From Bacteroidota bacterium (GTDB taxonomy: Bacteria; Bacteroidota; Bacteroidia; M30B66): DNA of 8,388 nt. The position numbers and the translations under genes are program-made. Below are positions 1 to 6,448 of the stretch, piece by piece (the stretch's first letter is position 1; each line of letters begins with the position of its first letter). The notes under the pieces are model-generated. The model did no database searches, was not told the DNA's origin, and saw nothing but the letters and a program-made list of their open reading frames with translations. The stretch lies in assembly GCA_947497195.1 (NCBI GenBank), contig CANMGM010000094.1, positions 1 to 8,388 of the forward strand. Reading direction: 5' to 3'.

Positions 1-2
1 CT

Positions 3-599
3 GCACAATTTGCCGTTTGCTATCCCCAAGGTCTGAACTGCACCTGGGATAATGATAAACCCGGATCTAAAGATGTTGATTTTATTCGGCAATTGGTTGC
101 TAAGCTCCAGGTCGAACATGGCTTTTCATCGGAACATTCATACCTGGCTGGATTTTCTGAGGGGGCGGCATTGTGCAATATTTTGGCGCTCGAAGCAGGA
201 AATGTTTTCGAAGCAGTTGCTGTAGTTTCTGGTGAGGTTCCAAATTCGATATGGAACGATAAAAAGCCAGAATCGCCAATCCCCATGTTATTTATGCATG
301 GCCTTAACGATCGTACCGTAAATATTAATGGCGGTGGTTATGCCGACAATATCAAACTCGATAACGTTGTAGATTTCTGGCGCGAGTTCAATGAATGTAC
401 ATCCGACACCATTGTATATATAAATGATGATTCGCCACGCAGGGTTTTCGGAAAAGGTATAGACCAACAAGAGGTTTGGTATTACAGGTTAAGAAACCAC
501 GACCATGTTTTCCCGGGCGACGCTTCAGCGCCCGACAGCCTGCTCCAATCAGAAATTTCGGGTGCGCAGGAAATCTGGACATTCTTTAAAAAATGGTAA
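3..599 (+). CDS. PHB depolymerase / feruloyl esterase-like alpha/beta hydrolase (5' truncated by window edge)
   Basis: The reading frame is open from the first bases of the window and ends at TAA 597-599, leaving 198 visible residues, so the N-terminus lies outside. The visible part carries a full alpha/beta-hydrolase triad pattern: nucleophile elbow G-F-S-E-G (visible Ser52), an Asp in the strand-turn HGLND (Asp103), and a His in HVFPG (His168), the counterpart of the H-x-W-P-G signature of the LpqC/PHB-depolymerase and carbohydrate-esterase-1 group. The FWREFNEC segment matches the conserved fW..fN.C of the same group, and YPQGLNCTWD near the left edge resembles its P.G....W motif. The likely role is hydrolysis of an ester such as a polyhydroxyalkanoate oligomer or a feruloyl/acetyl group on plant or algal polysaccharide; the substrate cannot be told from sequence. 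Many relatives are secreted, but the signal region is missing here. A TTG at 93 opens a shorter frame but falls inside the conserved fold. bshC follows after 43 nt on the same strand, so co-transcription is possible. Confidence 0.85.
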   Translation, partial: AQFAVCYPQGLNCTWDNDKPGSKDVDFIRQLVAKLQVEHGFSSEHSYLAGFSEGAALCNILALEAGNVFEAVAVVSGEVPNSIWNDKKPESPIPMLFMHGLNDRTVNINGGGYADNIKLDNVVDFWREFNECTSDTIVYINDDSPRRVFGKGIDQQEVWYYRLRNHDHVFPGDASAPDSLLQSEISGAQEIWTFFKKW

Positions 600-615
600 G
601 CCATTTTCATTCATC

Positions 616-631
616 GTTCAATTGGTTGAAC
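616..631. other. Perfect 6-bp inverted repeat with TTGG loop ahead of bshC
   Basis: GTTCAA (616-621), loop TTGG (622-625), TTGAAC (626-631). It lies between the esterase stop and the bshC ATG, ending 11 nt before that ATG. No T-tract follows, so it is not a classical terminator. It could be a hairpin affecting translation start or a small operator, or chance. Confidence 0.35.
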
Positions 632-642
632 ATCCTGAAAGT

Positions 643-2235
643 ATGCAGGTAAATATTTCTCAATCGCCATTGCACACATCGGGACTCGTAAACAACCTTG
701 TAAGAGACTATCTGAGTGCTGATGATTTTTTAAAGGGTTTATTTACACACAAACCACACGAATCGAGTGTTTTAGACTGGATTGATGCGCGTAAAGATTT
801 TCCGCACGAAAAACGATTGTTGCTTAAAAACACGCTTGCCTCGCAATACAAAAAATGCGGTCTTTATTCGGATGAGATCGAACGACGCATAGCGCTTCTC
901 GAACAATCAAACACATATACCATTTGTACCGGTCAACAAGTGGGCCTCCTCCTAGGGCCAATGTATACAACGCTTAAAATTCTTTCTGCGGTATCGCTTT
1001 GCAATGAACTTACAAAACGACATCCGGATAAAAATTTTGTTCCGATTTTCTGGATGGCGGGTGAGGATCACGACCTCAGTGAAATTCAATCTGCTTTTGT
1101 CGGGAGTAAATCATATACCTGGGAAACCAATCAAACGGGACCGTGTGGCAGAATGAAAACCGCGGGAATTCGTGAATTAATTCGCTCCATCCCCGAACTT
1201 CAGTACAGACCCGAGCTGCTCAAAATGCTTTACGATGCATACGAGCAGGAAAATCTTGCGGAAGCCACCCTGCATCTTTGCAATGCGCTATTTGGCTCAA
1301 TGGGCTTACTGGTAATCAATCCCGATGATGCTGAACTGAAAAAATCATTCGCTCCAATAATGCTTCACGATATAACAGAACAAAACAGTTTCCGTGAAAG
1401 CCGCAAAGCGATAAGCCATCTTGAGAAACGCTATAAAATCCAGTTAAACGGACGTCCTGTCAATTTTTTTTACCAGTCGAACCGAAACAGAGAGCGCATT
1501 GAAGCTACTGCAGATGGATTTACAACCGAAAGCGGTTCACAGAAATGGACAGTAGAAGAATTGGAAAAAGCCATTCGAGCAAACCCGGATGCCTTTTCGC
1601 CCAATGCCATGATGCGCCCGCTCTATCAAGAATTCCTTCTCCCAAATCTTGCTTATTTTGGCGGGGCAGCCGAACTGGCTTACTGGCTCGAATTGAAGCC
1701 GGTCTTTGATTTTTACAACATTCCATACCCGGCAGTTCTACTCCGAAATTCGGCCTTTGCACTTGATGCGGTAAATATGCACCGATGCAAAAATGCGGGC
1801 CTGGTTGCATTCGATCTAATTCGACCCTTAGCAGAGTTGGAACAAGCGCTTGTTCTACGCGAAATGCCTCATGATATTTTGCTTAGGGAGGAATACGAAC
1901 TACTGGATAAAATTAGAGCCTTGCTGGCCACAAAATCAGATTCAATCGGAAGCGGAATGCCGGAAGCAGCACAAGCATTTACAAAACGAACAGAAAATGA
2001 ACTCGTTCGTTTACAAAAAAAGTTCTTGCGCGAAGCAAAACGAAACGAAAGCAATGGACTCAAACAATTACGGTTAGCGAGAGCCGAAGTTTATCCGGGT
2101 GAAGTTTTTCAGGAGCGAAGGGAGAATATCTTTGGATTTTTGATGAAGGCGCCTGGCTTAACATTTTTGACAACACTTGCCGAAAAACAAGCTCCATTCG
2201 GAAATACGCTGAATTACGTGATGTTGGATGTTTAA
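643..2235 (+). CDS. bshC: Bacillithiol biosynthesis cysteine-adding enzyme BshC
   Basis: BshC performs the last step of bacillithiol synthesis, joining cysteine to glucosaminyl-malate (GlcN-Mal) to give the low-molecular-weight thiol that replaces glutathione in many Firmicutes and Bacteroidota; it is cytoplasmic. The 530-residue product is close to the usual family length of about 540. Recognisable blocks are TGQQVGLLLGP (96-106) and FWMAGEDHD (136-144) in the nucleotidyltransferase-like Rossmann core, MMRPLYQEFLLPNLAYFGG followed by AELAYWLELKPVF (323-355), a charged probable coiled coil (about 408-480), and the C-terminal block with QER (490-492). The frame stays open upstream through the esterase gene to about 505, but family similarity begins at once after ATG 643 (SGLVNNLVRDYL), so 643 is chosen; the upstream part is esterase in another frame. 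No Shine-Dalgarno sequence is visible, as is usual in this phylum. The partner genes bshA and bshB are not in the window. Confidence 0.95.
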   Translation: MQVNISQSPLHTSGLVNNLVRDYLSADDFLKGLFTHKPHESSVLDWIDARKDFPHEKRLLLKNTLASQYKKCGLYSDEIERRIALLEQSNTYTICTGQQVGLLLGPMYTTLKILSAVSLCNELTKRHPDKNFVPIFWMAGEDHDLSEIQSAFVGSKSYTWETNQTGPCGRMKTAGIRELIRSIPELQYRPELLKMLYDAYEQENLAEATLHLCNALFGSMGLLVINPDDAELKKSFAPIMLHDITEQNSFRESRKAISHLEKRYKIQLNGRPVNFFYQSNRNRERIEATADGFTTESGSQKWTVEELEKAIRANPDAFSPNAMMRPLYQEFLLPNLAYFGGAAELAYWLELKPVFDFYNIPYPAVLLRNSAFALDAVNMHRCKNAGLVAFDLIRPLAELEQALVLREMPHDILLREEYELLDKIRALLATKSDSIGSGMPEAAQAFTKRTENELVRLQKKFLREAKRNESNGLKQLRLARAEVYPGEVFQERRENIFGFLMKAPGLTFLTTLAEKQAPFGNTLNYVMLDV

Positions 2236-2236
2236 T

Positions 2237-2266
2237 TTTGAAAAAGAATAGAAAGTTCTATCTTCG
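2237..2266 (+). promoter_or_regulatory. Candidate Bacteroidota-type promoter for the type IX-secreted protein
   Basis: TTTG at 2237-2240, an 18-nt spacer, then TATCTTCG at 2259-2266, which matches the Bacteroidota -7 consensus TAnnTTTG at all but one fixed position. It sits just after the bshC stop and would give a leader of roughly 15 nt before ATG 2289. A short dyad (ATAGA-AAGT-TCTAT, 2248-2261) overlaps the spacer and the -7 box. This is a pattern match only. Confidence 0.4.
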
Positions 2267-2288
2267 GTGGGCTAAAATTTAGATTCCT

Positions 2289-4421
2289 ATGCGTTATTTA
2301 CTTTCGATACTACTTTTTATCGGATTTGCCCTGAATATCCATTCTCAGAATTGCCTTGAAGTGGAGACCATTTTGGTTGATGCATGTGACGATGCTTTGG
2401 GAAGCCCAGAAGGACTGAACGAAATGTTTCGCTTTCGAATTGGATCCAATCCCATCAGTATTTCTGACATACAAGTAATAAACGGCTGGCCGTCGCAGGG
2501 GGTTAACACCTTGCCATTTAATGGCTTCGTTCAGAATTCCTTTACAGCATCAAAAACCATAGAATTAAACGCTACAATTACCGAAAGTTGCGGCTATCTT
2601 ATCGAGCCACCAGCCGGAATAATTCCAGCCGGTAAAAGTGTTTTGGCCATTACCAGCTATGAGGTTTCGGTTGGACTTAATTCATTTGCCAACCTCACAG
2701 ATACGCTGTATGTTATTTATCACCAACACAACGGACAAGGAGGAGGACATTTTTTAAATCAGAATGCCGGAACACCTCAGGAACAAACTTTACGCATCCA
2801 AGTAAATGGCGCATTTCCCTGTTACGAAGAAGTTACCTATCTAAGGGGAAGTTTAGTAGACGCGAATGGAAATAATGTACCGCAAAACGGAGCTTATGTT
2901 GATTATACTCCAGATGGAATTCCGACCTACGGAAATACGGGTTGCCAGGCACCTTTCGAGCCTTTTTCGGCCGATTGGGCGAACCCGGGCGTATTGTGCG
3001 AAAATGTGGGAGCCATCGATCTAAGCACCTATATAACTGGAACGTTGGGAGGCAGTTTTAGCGGACAAGGCGTAAGCGGTACGTTGTTTAATCCGGATGG
3101 CCTCGAAGGCCCGATTGATTTAACCTATACCGTTATACCTACCAACGATTGCAACAATATTCCAGCTTCCATTACTCATACCGTTAATGTGGTAGCCACG
3201 CCTGATGCAGGCTTTAATTTGCCCGATACGCTCTGTGGAACACAGGTAAACTTCGATTTAACCGAAACAATAACAGGTACTTTAGGAGGAACATTCAGCG
3301 GAACCGGTGTTAGCAATTCAATCCTAAACCTGAGTGGAATTAATGGTTCCGTAAGCGTAACGTATAATGTTGGCTCTGGTACCTGCACCGATTCGCAAAC
3401 GAGTGATGTGCTTGTAGTAAACCTAAGCACGCCAGTTGTAAGCGGAGAAACCGTTTTTTGCAATGGAGATTCACCAACAGCGTTAAATTCTACGGCAGAC
3501 GTTGGCGCCAACATAAACTGGTATGCCGATTCTAATCTTGAGACATTCATTATTAGTGGCGAAAACTTTACGCCTACCGCAAATTTAACTACAAGTTATT
3601 TTGTGAATCAACAATCCGGAACCTGCCTATCCGATTCGGTCGAGGTGGCGATTGAATTTAACAGCGCTTCAACTCCAAGCGGCGACACCTTGCTCGAATA
3701 CTGCGTACCAACAAACCTTCCGCTCGCCGAGGTTGAAGGGAGCGGTACCATCAACTGGTACACAAATCCCGATTTGATAAATGCAGTGGAGACGGGTGCT
3801 AGCTACCAGGCCACTACTCCAAACCAAACGCTTTATGTTACTGCCATACAAGGACAGTGCGAAAGCGATCCGCTGGTAATCAATTTTTCACAGCTCCAGG
3901 TTTCAGCTGCATTTAGTACAGACATCGACTCGGGTTATGTTAGCCTCGATGTGCAAGTAAGCGACGAAAGTGTGAATGCCGAAACCTGCGTATGGAGCAT
4001 TAACGACAGTACAATTCAGTTCAGTGGAACGGGAAGTCTAACTTTCGACGCAGCCGGAATATATAACCTGCAGGCAATTTGCAGCACGGCTGAGGGTTGC
4101 GCCGACACGGTGAGTCGTGAGATAAAAGTTAAAGACGACGAACTAGATATCGAGATTCCCAATGTATTTACCCCCGGCAATGGCGATGCACTAAACGATT
4201 TGTTTCAGGTTCAGCACAATGCCGTGAAGACATTTACGGCTCAGATATTCAACCGCTGGGGTAAGTTACTGTATACGTGGGCTGATCCCAACACAGGGTG
4301 GGATGGCACATTTAACGGAGAGAAAATTACCGACGGAACGTATTTCTATACCATCACCGGAACAGATATCAAAGACAACCCTTTTGAAAAGAAAGGCACG
4401 GTAACAATGCTTGGAAATTAA
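2289..4421 (+). CDS. Secreted multi-domain Ig-like protein with C-terminal type IX sorting domain (CHU_C/type B)
   Basis: A 710-residue protein predicted to be exported by Sec and then sent across the outer membrane by the type IX system used for gliding and adhesion proteins. A signal peptide (about 1-20, ending NIHSQ) is followed by a region (about 21-225) whose NEMFRFRIG and IIPAGKSVLAI segments recall lamin-tail-like domains; that link is weak. Next come two related modules sharing ITGTLGG.FSG.GVS (about 230-308 and 309-380), two Ig-like modules with INWY (about 381-458 and 459-535), and a PKD-like module (about 536-615). The last 90 residues (621-710) are the gliding-motility-associated C-terminal domain: IPNVFTPGNGDALNDLF, FNRWGKLLY, GWDGTFNG, DGTYFY. 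Each of the four central modules has one cysteine pair 50-55 residues apart (237/288, 316/366, 391/446, 472/524), probably disulfides. No enzymatic motif is visible, so adhesin or matrix protein is the best guess. The ATG at 2289 is fixed by the signal peptide. Confidence 0.92.
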   Translation: MRYLLSILLFIGFALNIHSQNCLEVETILVDACDDALGSPEGLNEMFRFRIGSNPISISDIQVINGWPSQGVNTLPFNGFVQNSFTASKTIELNATITESCGYLIEPPAGIIPAGKSVLAITSYEVSVGLNSFANLTDTLYVIYHQHNGQGGGHFLNQNAGTPQEQTLRIQVNGAFPCYEEVTYLRGSLVDANGNNVPQNGAYVDYTPDGIPTYGNTGCQAPFEPFSADWANPGVLCENVGAIDLSTYITGTLGGSFSGQGVSGTLFNPDGLEGPIDLTYTVIPTNDCNNIPASITHTVNVVATPDAGFNLPDTLCGTQVNFDLTETITGTLGGTFSGTGVSNSILNLSGINGSVSVTYNVGSGTCTDSQTSDVLVVNLSTPVVSGETVFCNGDSPTALNSTADVGANINWYADSNLETFIISGENFTPTANLTTSYFVNQQSGTCLSDSVEVAIEFNSASTPSGDTLLEYCVPTNLPLAEVEGSGTINWYTNPDLINAVETGASYQATTPNQTLYVTAIQGQCESDPLVINFSQLQVSAAFSTDIDSGYVSLDVQVSDESVNAETCVWSINDSTIQFSGTGSLTFDAAGIYNLQAICSTAEGCADTVSREIKVKDDELDIEIPNVFTPGNGDALNDLFQVQHNAVKTFTAQIFNRWGKLLYTWADPNTGWDGTFNGEKITDGTYFYTITGTDIKDNPFEKKGTVTMLGN
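3003..3895 (+). repeat. Four consecutive Ig-like modules in two related pairs (protein-level repeats, about 75-81 residues each)
   Basis: Repeats 1 and 2 align on ITGTLGG (residues 249 and 328, 79 apart); repeats 3 and 4 align on INWY (residues 409 and 488, also 79 apart). First cysteines of successive modules are 79, 75 and 81 residues apart. The DNA is diverged (for example ACGTTGGGAGGC against ACTTTAGGAGGA), so these are old duplications rather than recent copies. Confidence 0.65.
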
Positions 4422-4423
4422 AC

Positions 4424-4441
4424 TCCGAAATCACTTTTGGA
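4424..4441 (-). terminator. Weak hairpin between convergent genes, possible terminator
   Basis: TCCGAAA (4424-4430), loop TCAC, TTTTGGA (4435-4441): seven pairs including one G-T wobble, in the 24-nt gap between two convergent stop codons. On the - strand the hairpin is followed by the T-rich GTTTAATTT, so it could end S41 protease transcripts; on the + strand there is no T-tract. The stem is AT-rich and weak. Confidence 0.35.
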
Positions 4442-4445
4442 ATAG

Positions 4446-6032
4446 TTAAAATCTCAATTTCAGTCGCTTGAAGGAATCAGACTTCATCTGAATCAATGCT
4501 TCTTTCACGATCGGATTATTATCGTTAATGCACTGGTAATACTCCGAAATTCCCCAAAGCTGATTTGCCATTAAGGCCTTCAATTGGCGGCGGATGAACG
4601 CTCCTGATGCTTTTAGTCCCTCGTCGTCGCGCTTAATTTCATCGGCCTCGCCCGCCGCAATAAACTCTTCGACCAAGGCATCGCTCACCGAATAAGATGC
4701 TTTGAACGATTTGAAATCGGGATATGCTGTTGTAAGGGAAGCGCGGTGCTGATCGATGTACTTTAAGACAAACTTGTTGAACAAGCCCTTACGATACACA
4801 TCGGTTAGATATTTTGAATTTTCTGTCGTATCGAGCGGAATAAAAATGTCGGGCATAATACCCCCGCCACCATAAACCAGTCGTTTTCCCGAGGTATAGA
4901 ATCTAAGCGAATCTGAAAACTGGATGCTGTCTTTGTTGGTGAACTCGCCATGGCGGAATCGTTTGTTCAGATCATCGTAATAATCTTCAACGCCATTCTC
5001 GTAGGGTTTTTGGATACATCGCCCCGAAGGAGTGTAATAGCGTGCTGTAGTTAAACGCATGGCCGAACCATCGGGGAATGGAAATGAATTTTGCACCAGT
5101 CCTTTTCCAAATGAGCGCCGACCAATTACCATTCCGCGGTCGAGATCTTGCACCGCACCCGAAACAATTTCAGAGGCCGACGCCGATCCTTCATCAATCA
5201 ATACGATTAGCTTTCCTTTTTCGAAAAGTCCTTCAGCGGTCGAAAAATAATCTACGCGCGAACCGGCTGACCTACCCTGGGTATAAACGAGTAGCTTTTT
5301 GTCCTCAAGCACATGATCGAGCATATCGGTAGCTGTTTTAAGGTAACCGCCTCCATTGCCGGTTAGGTCGAGGATGAGGTTTTTCATCCCTTGAGGTTTC
5401 AGTTTGTTCAGCGACTCGACGAATTCATCGGCCGAAGTTGCGCTGAAACGCGAAAGTTTAATGTAGCCGGTTTCATTATCGAGCATATACGTTGCATCAA
5501 TTGAAGTAAGCGGAATTTTATCGCGCGTTATCGAATAATCAATCAATTGCTTTACACCCCTTCTGTAAATACTCACTTTAACCACTGTACCACGAGGCCC
5601 ACGGAGTTTTGAAATTACATCCTTGTTCTTTAGTTTGGTTCCGGCAACCGTCTCATTTTCAATTTTAACAATTTTATCGCCGGCCAAAATTCCCAATTTC
5701 TCCGAAGGGCCACCCACAATTGTATTTACCACAACGATGGTGTCTTCGAGAATGTTAAACTGAATGCCCACACCATCAAAATTTCCGACCAATGGCTCAT
5801 CCATTTCTTTGAGCTCCTCCTTGGTCATATATACAGAATGCGGATCAAGCTTCTTCAGCATTGCGCGAATTCCCTCTTCTACAATTTCGTTTGTTTTAAG
5901 TGTATCGACGTAATTGTTGTTGAGGAAATACAAAAAATAATCAACCTTCTCGGTTTCGCGGCTGGCGTAGCGTTGCGAGAAAGAAAGTGTAGATAGCAGA
6001 AGACTGCCGAGTACAATGATTAAGGATCGCAT
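4446..6032 (-). CDS. S41 family carboxy-terminal processing protease (CtpA/CtpB/Prc type)
   Basis: This is a periplasmic serine protease with a PDZ domain that trims or degrades exported proteins from their C-termini. From ATG at 6032 the product has 528 residues: signal peptide (1-20, MRSLIIVLGSLLLSTLSFSQ), a short helical region with LDPHSVYM (about 63-69), a PDZ domain (about 82-167, NFDGVGIQF to YRRGVKQL), then the S41 catalytic domain. The Ser-Lys dyad is visible: Ser285 in GSASASE and Lys310 in SFGKG, 25 residues apart as in Prc and CtpB. A tail of about 140 residues follows the catalytic core, as is common in Bacteroidota members. The frame extends upstream to 6101 (23 more residues), but that start lacks a standard ATG-plus-signal layout, whereas Met at 6032 opens a clean signal peptide. 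A -7-like box, TTACTTTG, lies upstream at 6085-6078 on this strand, without a well-placed -33 partner. The gene is convergent with the type IX-secreted protein gene and separated from csp by a terminator. Confidence 0.93.
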   Translation of the reverse strand: MRSLIIVLGSLLLSTLSFSQRYASRETEKVDYFLYFLNNNYVDTLKTNEIVEEGIRAMLKKLDPHSVYMTKEELKEMDEPLVGNFDGVGIQFNILEDTIVVVNTIVGGPSEKLGILAGDKIVKIENETVAGTKLKNKDVISKLRGPRGTVVKVSIYRRGVKQLIDYSITRDKIPLTSIDATYMLDNETGYIKLSRFSATSADEFVESLNKLKPQGMKNLILDLTGNGGGYLKTATDMLDHVLEDKKLLVYTQGRSAGSRVDYFSTAEGLFEKGKLIVLIDEGSASASEIVSGAVQDLDRGMVIGRRSFGKGLVQNSFPFPDGSAMRLTTARYYTPSGRCIQKPYENGVEDYYDDLNKRFRHGEFTNKDSIQFSDSLRFYTSGKRLVYGGGGIMPDIFIPLDTTENSKYLTDVYRKGLFNKFVLKYIDQHRASLTTAYPDFKSFKASYSVSDALVEEFIAAGEADEIKRDDEGLKASGAFIRRQLKALMANQLWGISEYYQCINDNNPIVKEALIQMKSDSFKRLKLRF

Positions 6033-6132
6033 GGATTTCTGAGAGATAAATTTTGAATAACAAAGAAAAAGATTGCGCAAAGTAAACGCAAGTAATATCA
6101 ATTTAATATAAGGTGGGTTATAAACCGTGTAT

Positions 6133-6167
6133 AAAAAACAATAGCCCCGTAATACGGAGCTATTGTT
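6133..6167 (-). terminator. Intrinsic terminator of the cold-shock gene
   Basis: AACAATAGC (6137-6145) pairs exactly with GCTATTGTT (6159-6167). Inside, after one C-A mismatch, CCG pairs with CGG around a TAATA loop. Read on the - strand, the hairpin runs straight into a T-tract (complement of A 6133-6138). It begins 28 nt past the csp stop and would separate csp from the S41 protease gene. Confidence 0.85.
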
Positions 6168-6195
6168 GGTGATTACAATACTATCGGGATTAAAA

Positions 6196-6387
6196 TCAGA
6201 TTTTCTTCACGTTTATTGCATTCAAACCTTTACGTCCTTCGATTACATCGAACGAAACCCTGTCGGCTTCTTTAACCTGATCGATAAGACCGGTTACATG
6301 AACGAATACCTCCTGCTCGGAGTTGTCTACTTTTACGAAACCAAAACCTTTGGTGGCGTTAAAGAATTTAATGGTACCTGTTTTCAT
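6196..6387 (-). CDS. Cold-shock domain protein (CspA family)
   Basis: A 63-residue single cold-shock domain, a five-stranded OB-fold that binds single-stranded RNA or DNA and acts as an RNA chaperone in the cytoplasm. Family hallmarks are present: the N-terminal GTIKFFNATKGFGFV, with RNP1 as KGFGFV (13-18), and RNP2 as VFVHV (27-31; VFVHF or VFVHI is more common). The length is normal, slightly below the roughly 65-70 of E. coli Csp proteins. ATG 6387 begins the domain directly. The gene has a good candidate promoter 19-51 nt upstream and its own terminator downstream, so it can be a monocistronic unit, although the methyltransferase gene ends only 61 nt upstream on the same strand and could read through. 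The predicted leader is very short, unlike the long cold-sensing leader of E. coli cspA, so a different form of regulation, or constitutive expression, is likely. Confidence 0.95.
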   Translation of the reverse strand: MKTGTIKFFNATKGFGFVKVDNSEQEVFVHVTGLIDQVKEADRVSFDVIEGRKGLNAINVKKI

Positions 6388-6405
6388 TATACTTGATTAA
6401 TCGCA

Positions 6406-6438
6406 CAAAGGTAAACCTTATGCAATAGGTTCGGCAAA
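6406..6438 (-). promoter_or_regulatory. Candidate Bacteroidota-type promoter of the cold-shock gene
   Basis: On the - strand: TTTG (6438-6435), a 21-nt spacer, then TACCTTTG (6413-6406), a full match to the TAnnTTTG -7 consensus. The implied start of transcription is near 6400, leaving about a dozen leader bases before ATG 6387. Confidence 0.6.
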
Positions 6439-6448
6439 GAATTGAAAA

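Noticed and set aside
93..599. A short complete esterase beginning at TTG 93
   Set aside because: The same frame is open to the left edge and codes for conserved family sequence (YPQGLNCTWD), so the gene is truncated by the window rather than starting at 93.
505..642. N-terminal extension of BshC (46 extra residues from an alternative start at 505)
   Set aside because: It overlaps the esterase gene in another frame, has a basic low-similarity composition, and family similarity starts right after ATG 643.
1520..1810. 96-residue - strand open frame inside bshC
   Set aside because: It is entirely opposite the conserved MMRPLYQEF...LKPVF block of BshC and has no family features.
3176..3550. 124-residue open frame on the - strand inside the type IX-secreted protein gene
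   Set aside because: It lies wholly antisense to a well-supported coding region, is low in complexity (rich in T, V, P, L) and has no recognisable domain: a shadow of the repeat modules.
3003..3895. Possible recent DNA duplication or mobile repeat in the Ig-like region
   Set aside because: Similarity is at protein level only; the codons are well diverged, so it is an old domain duplication.
6033..6101. 23-residue upstream extension of the S41 protease
   Set aside because: It would put a non-signal segment before an evident signal peptide, and it covers the likely promoter and leader region.
6163..6396. 77-residue + strand open frame antisense to the cold-shock gene
   Set aside because: It mirrors the conserved csp sequence and starts inside the terminator hairpin; there is no independent coding evidence.
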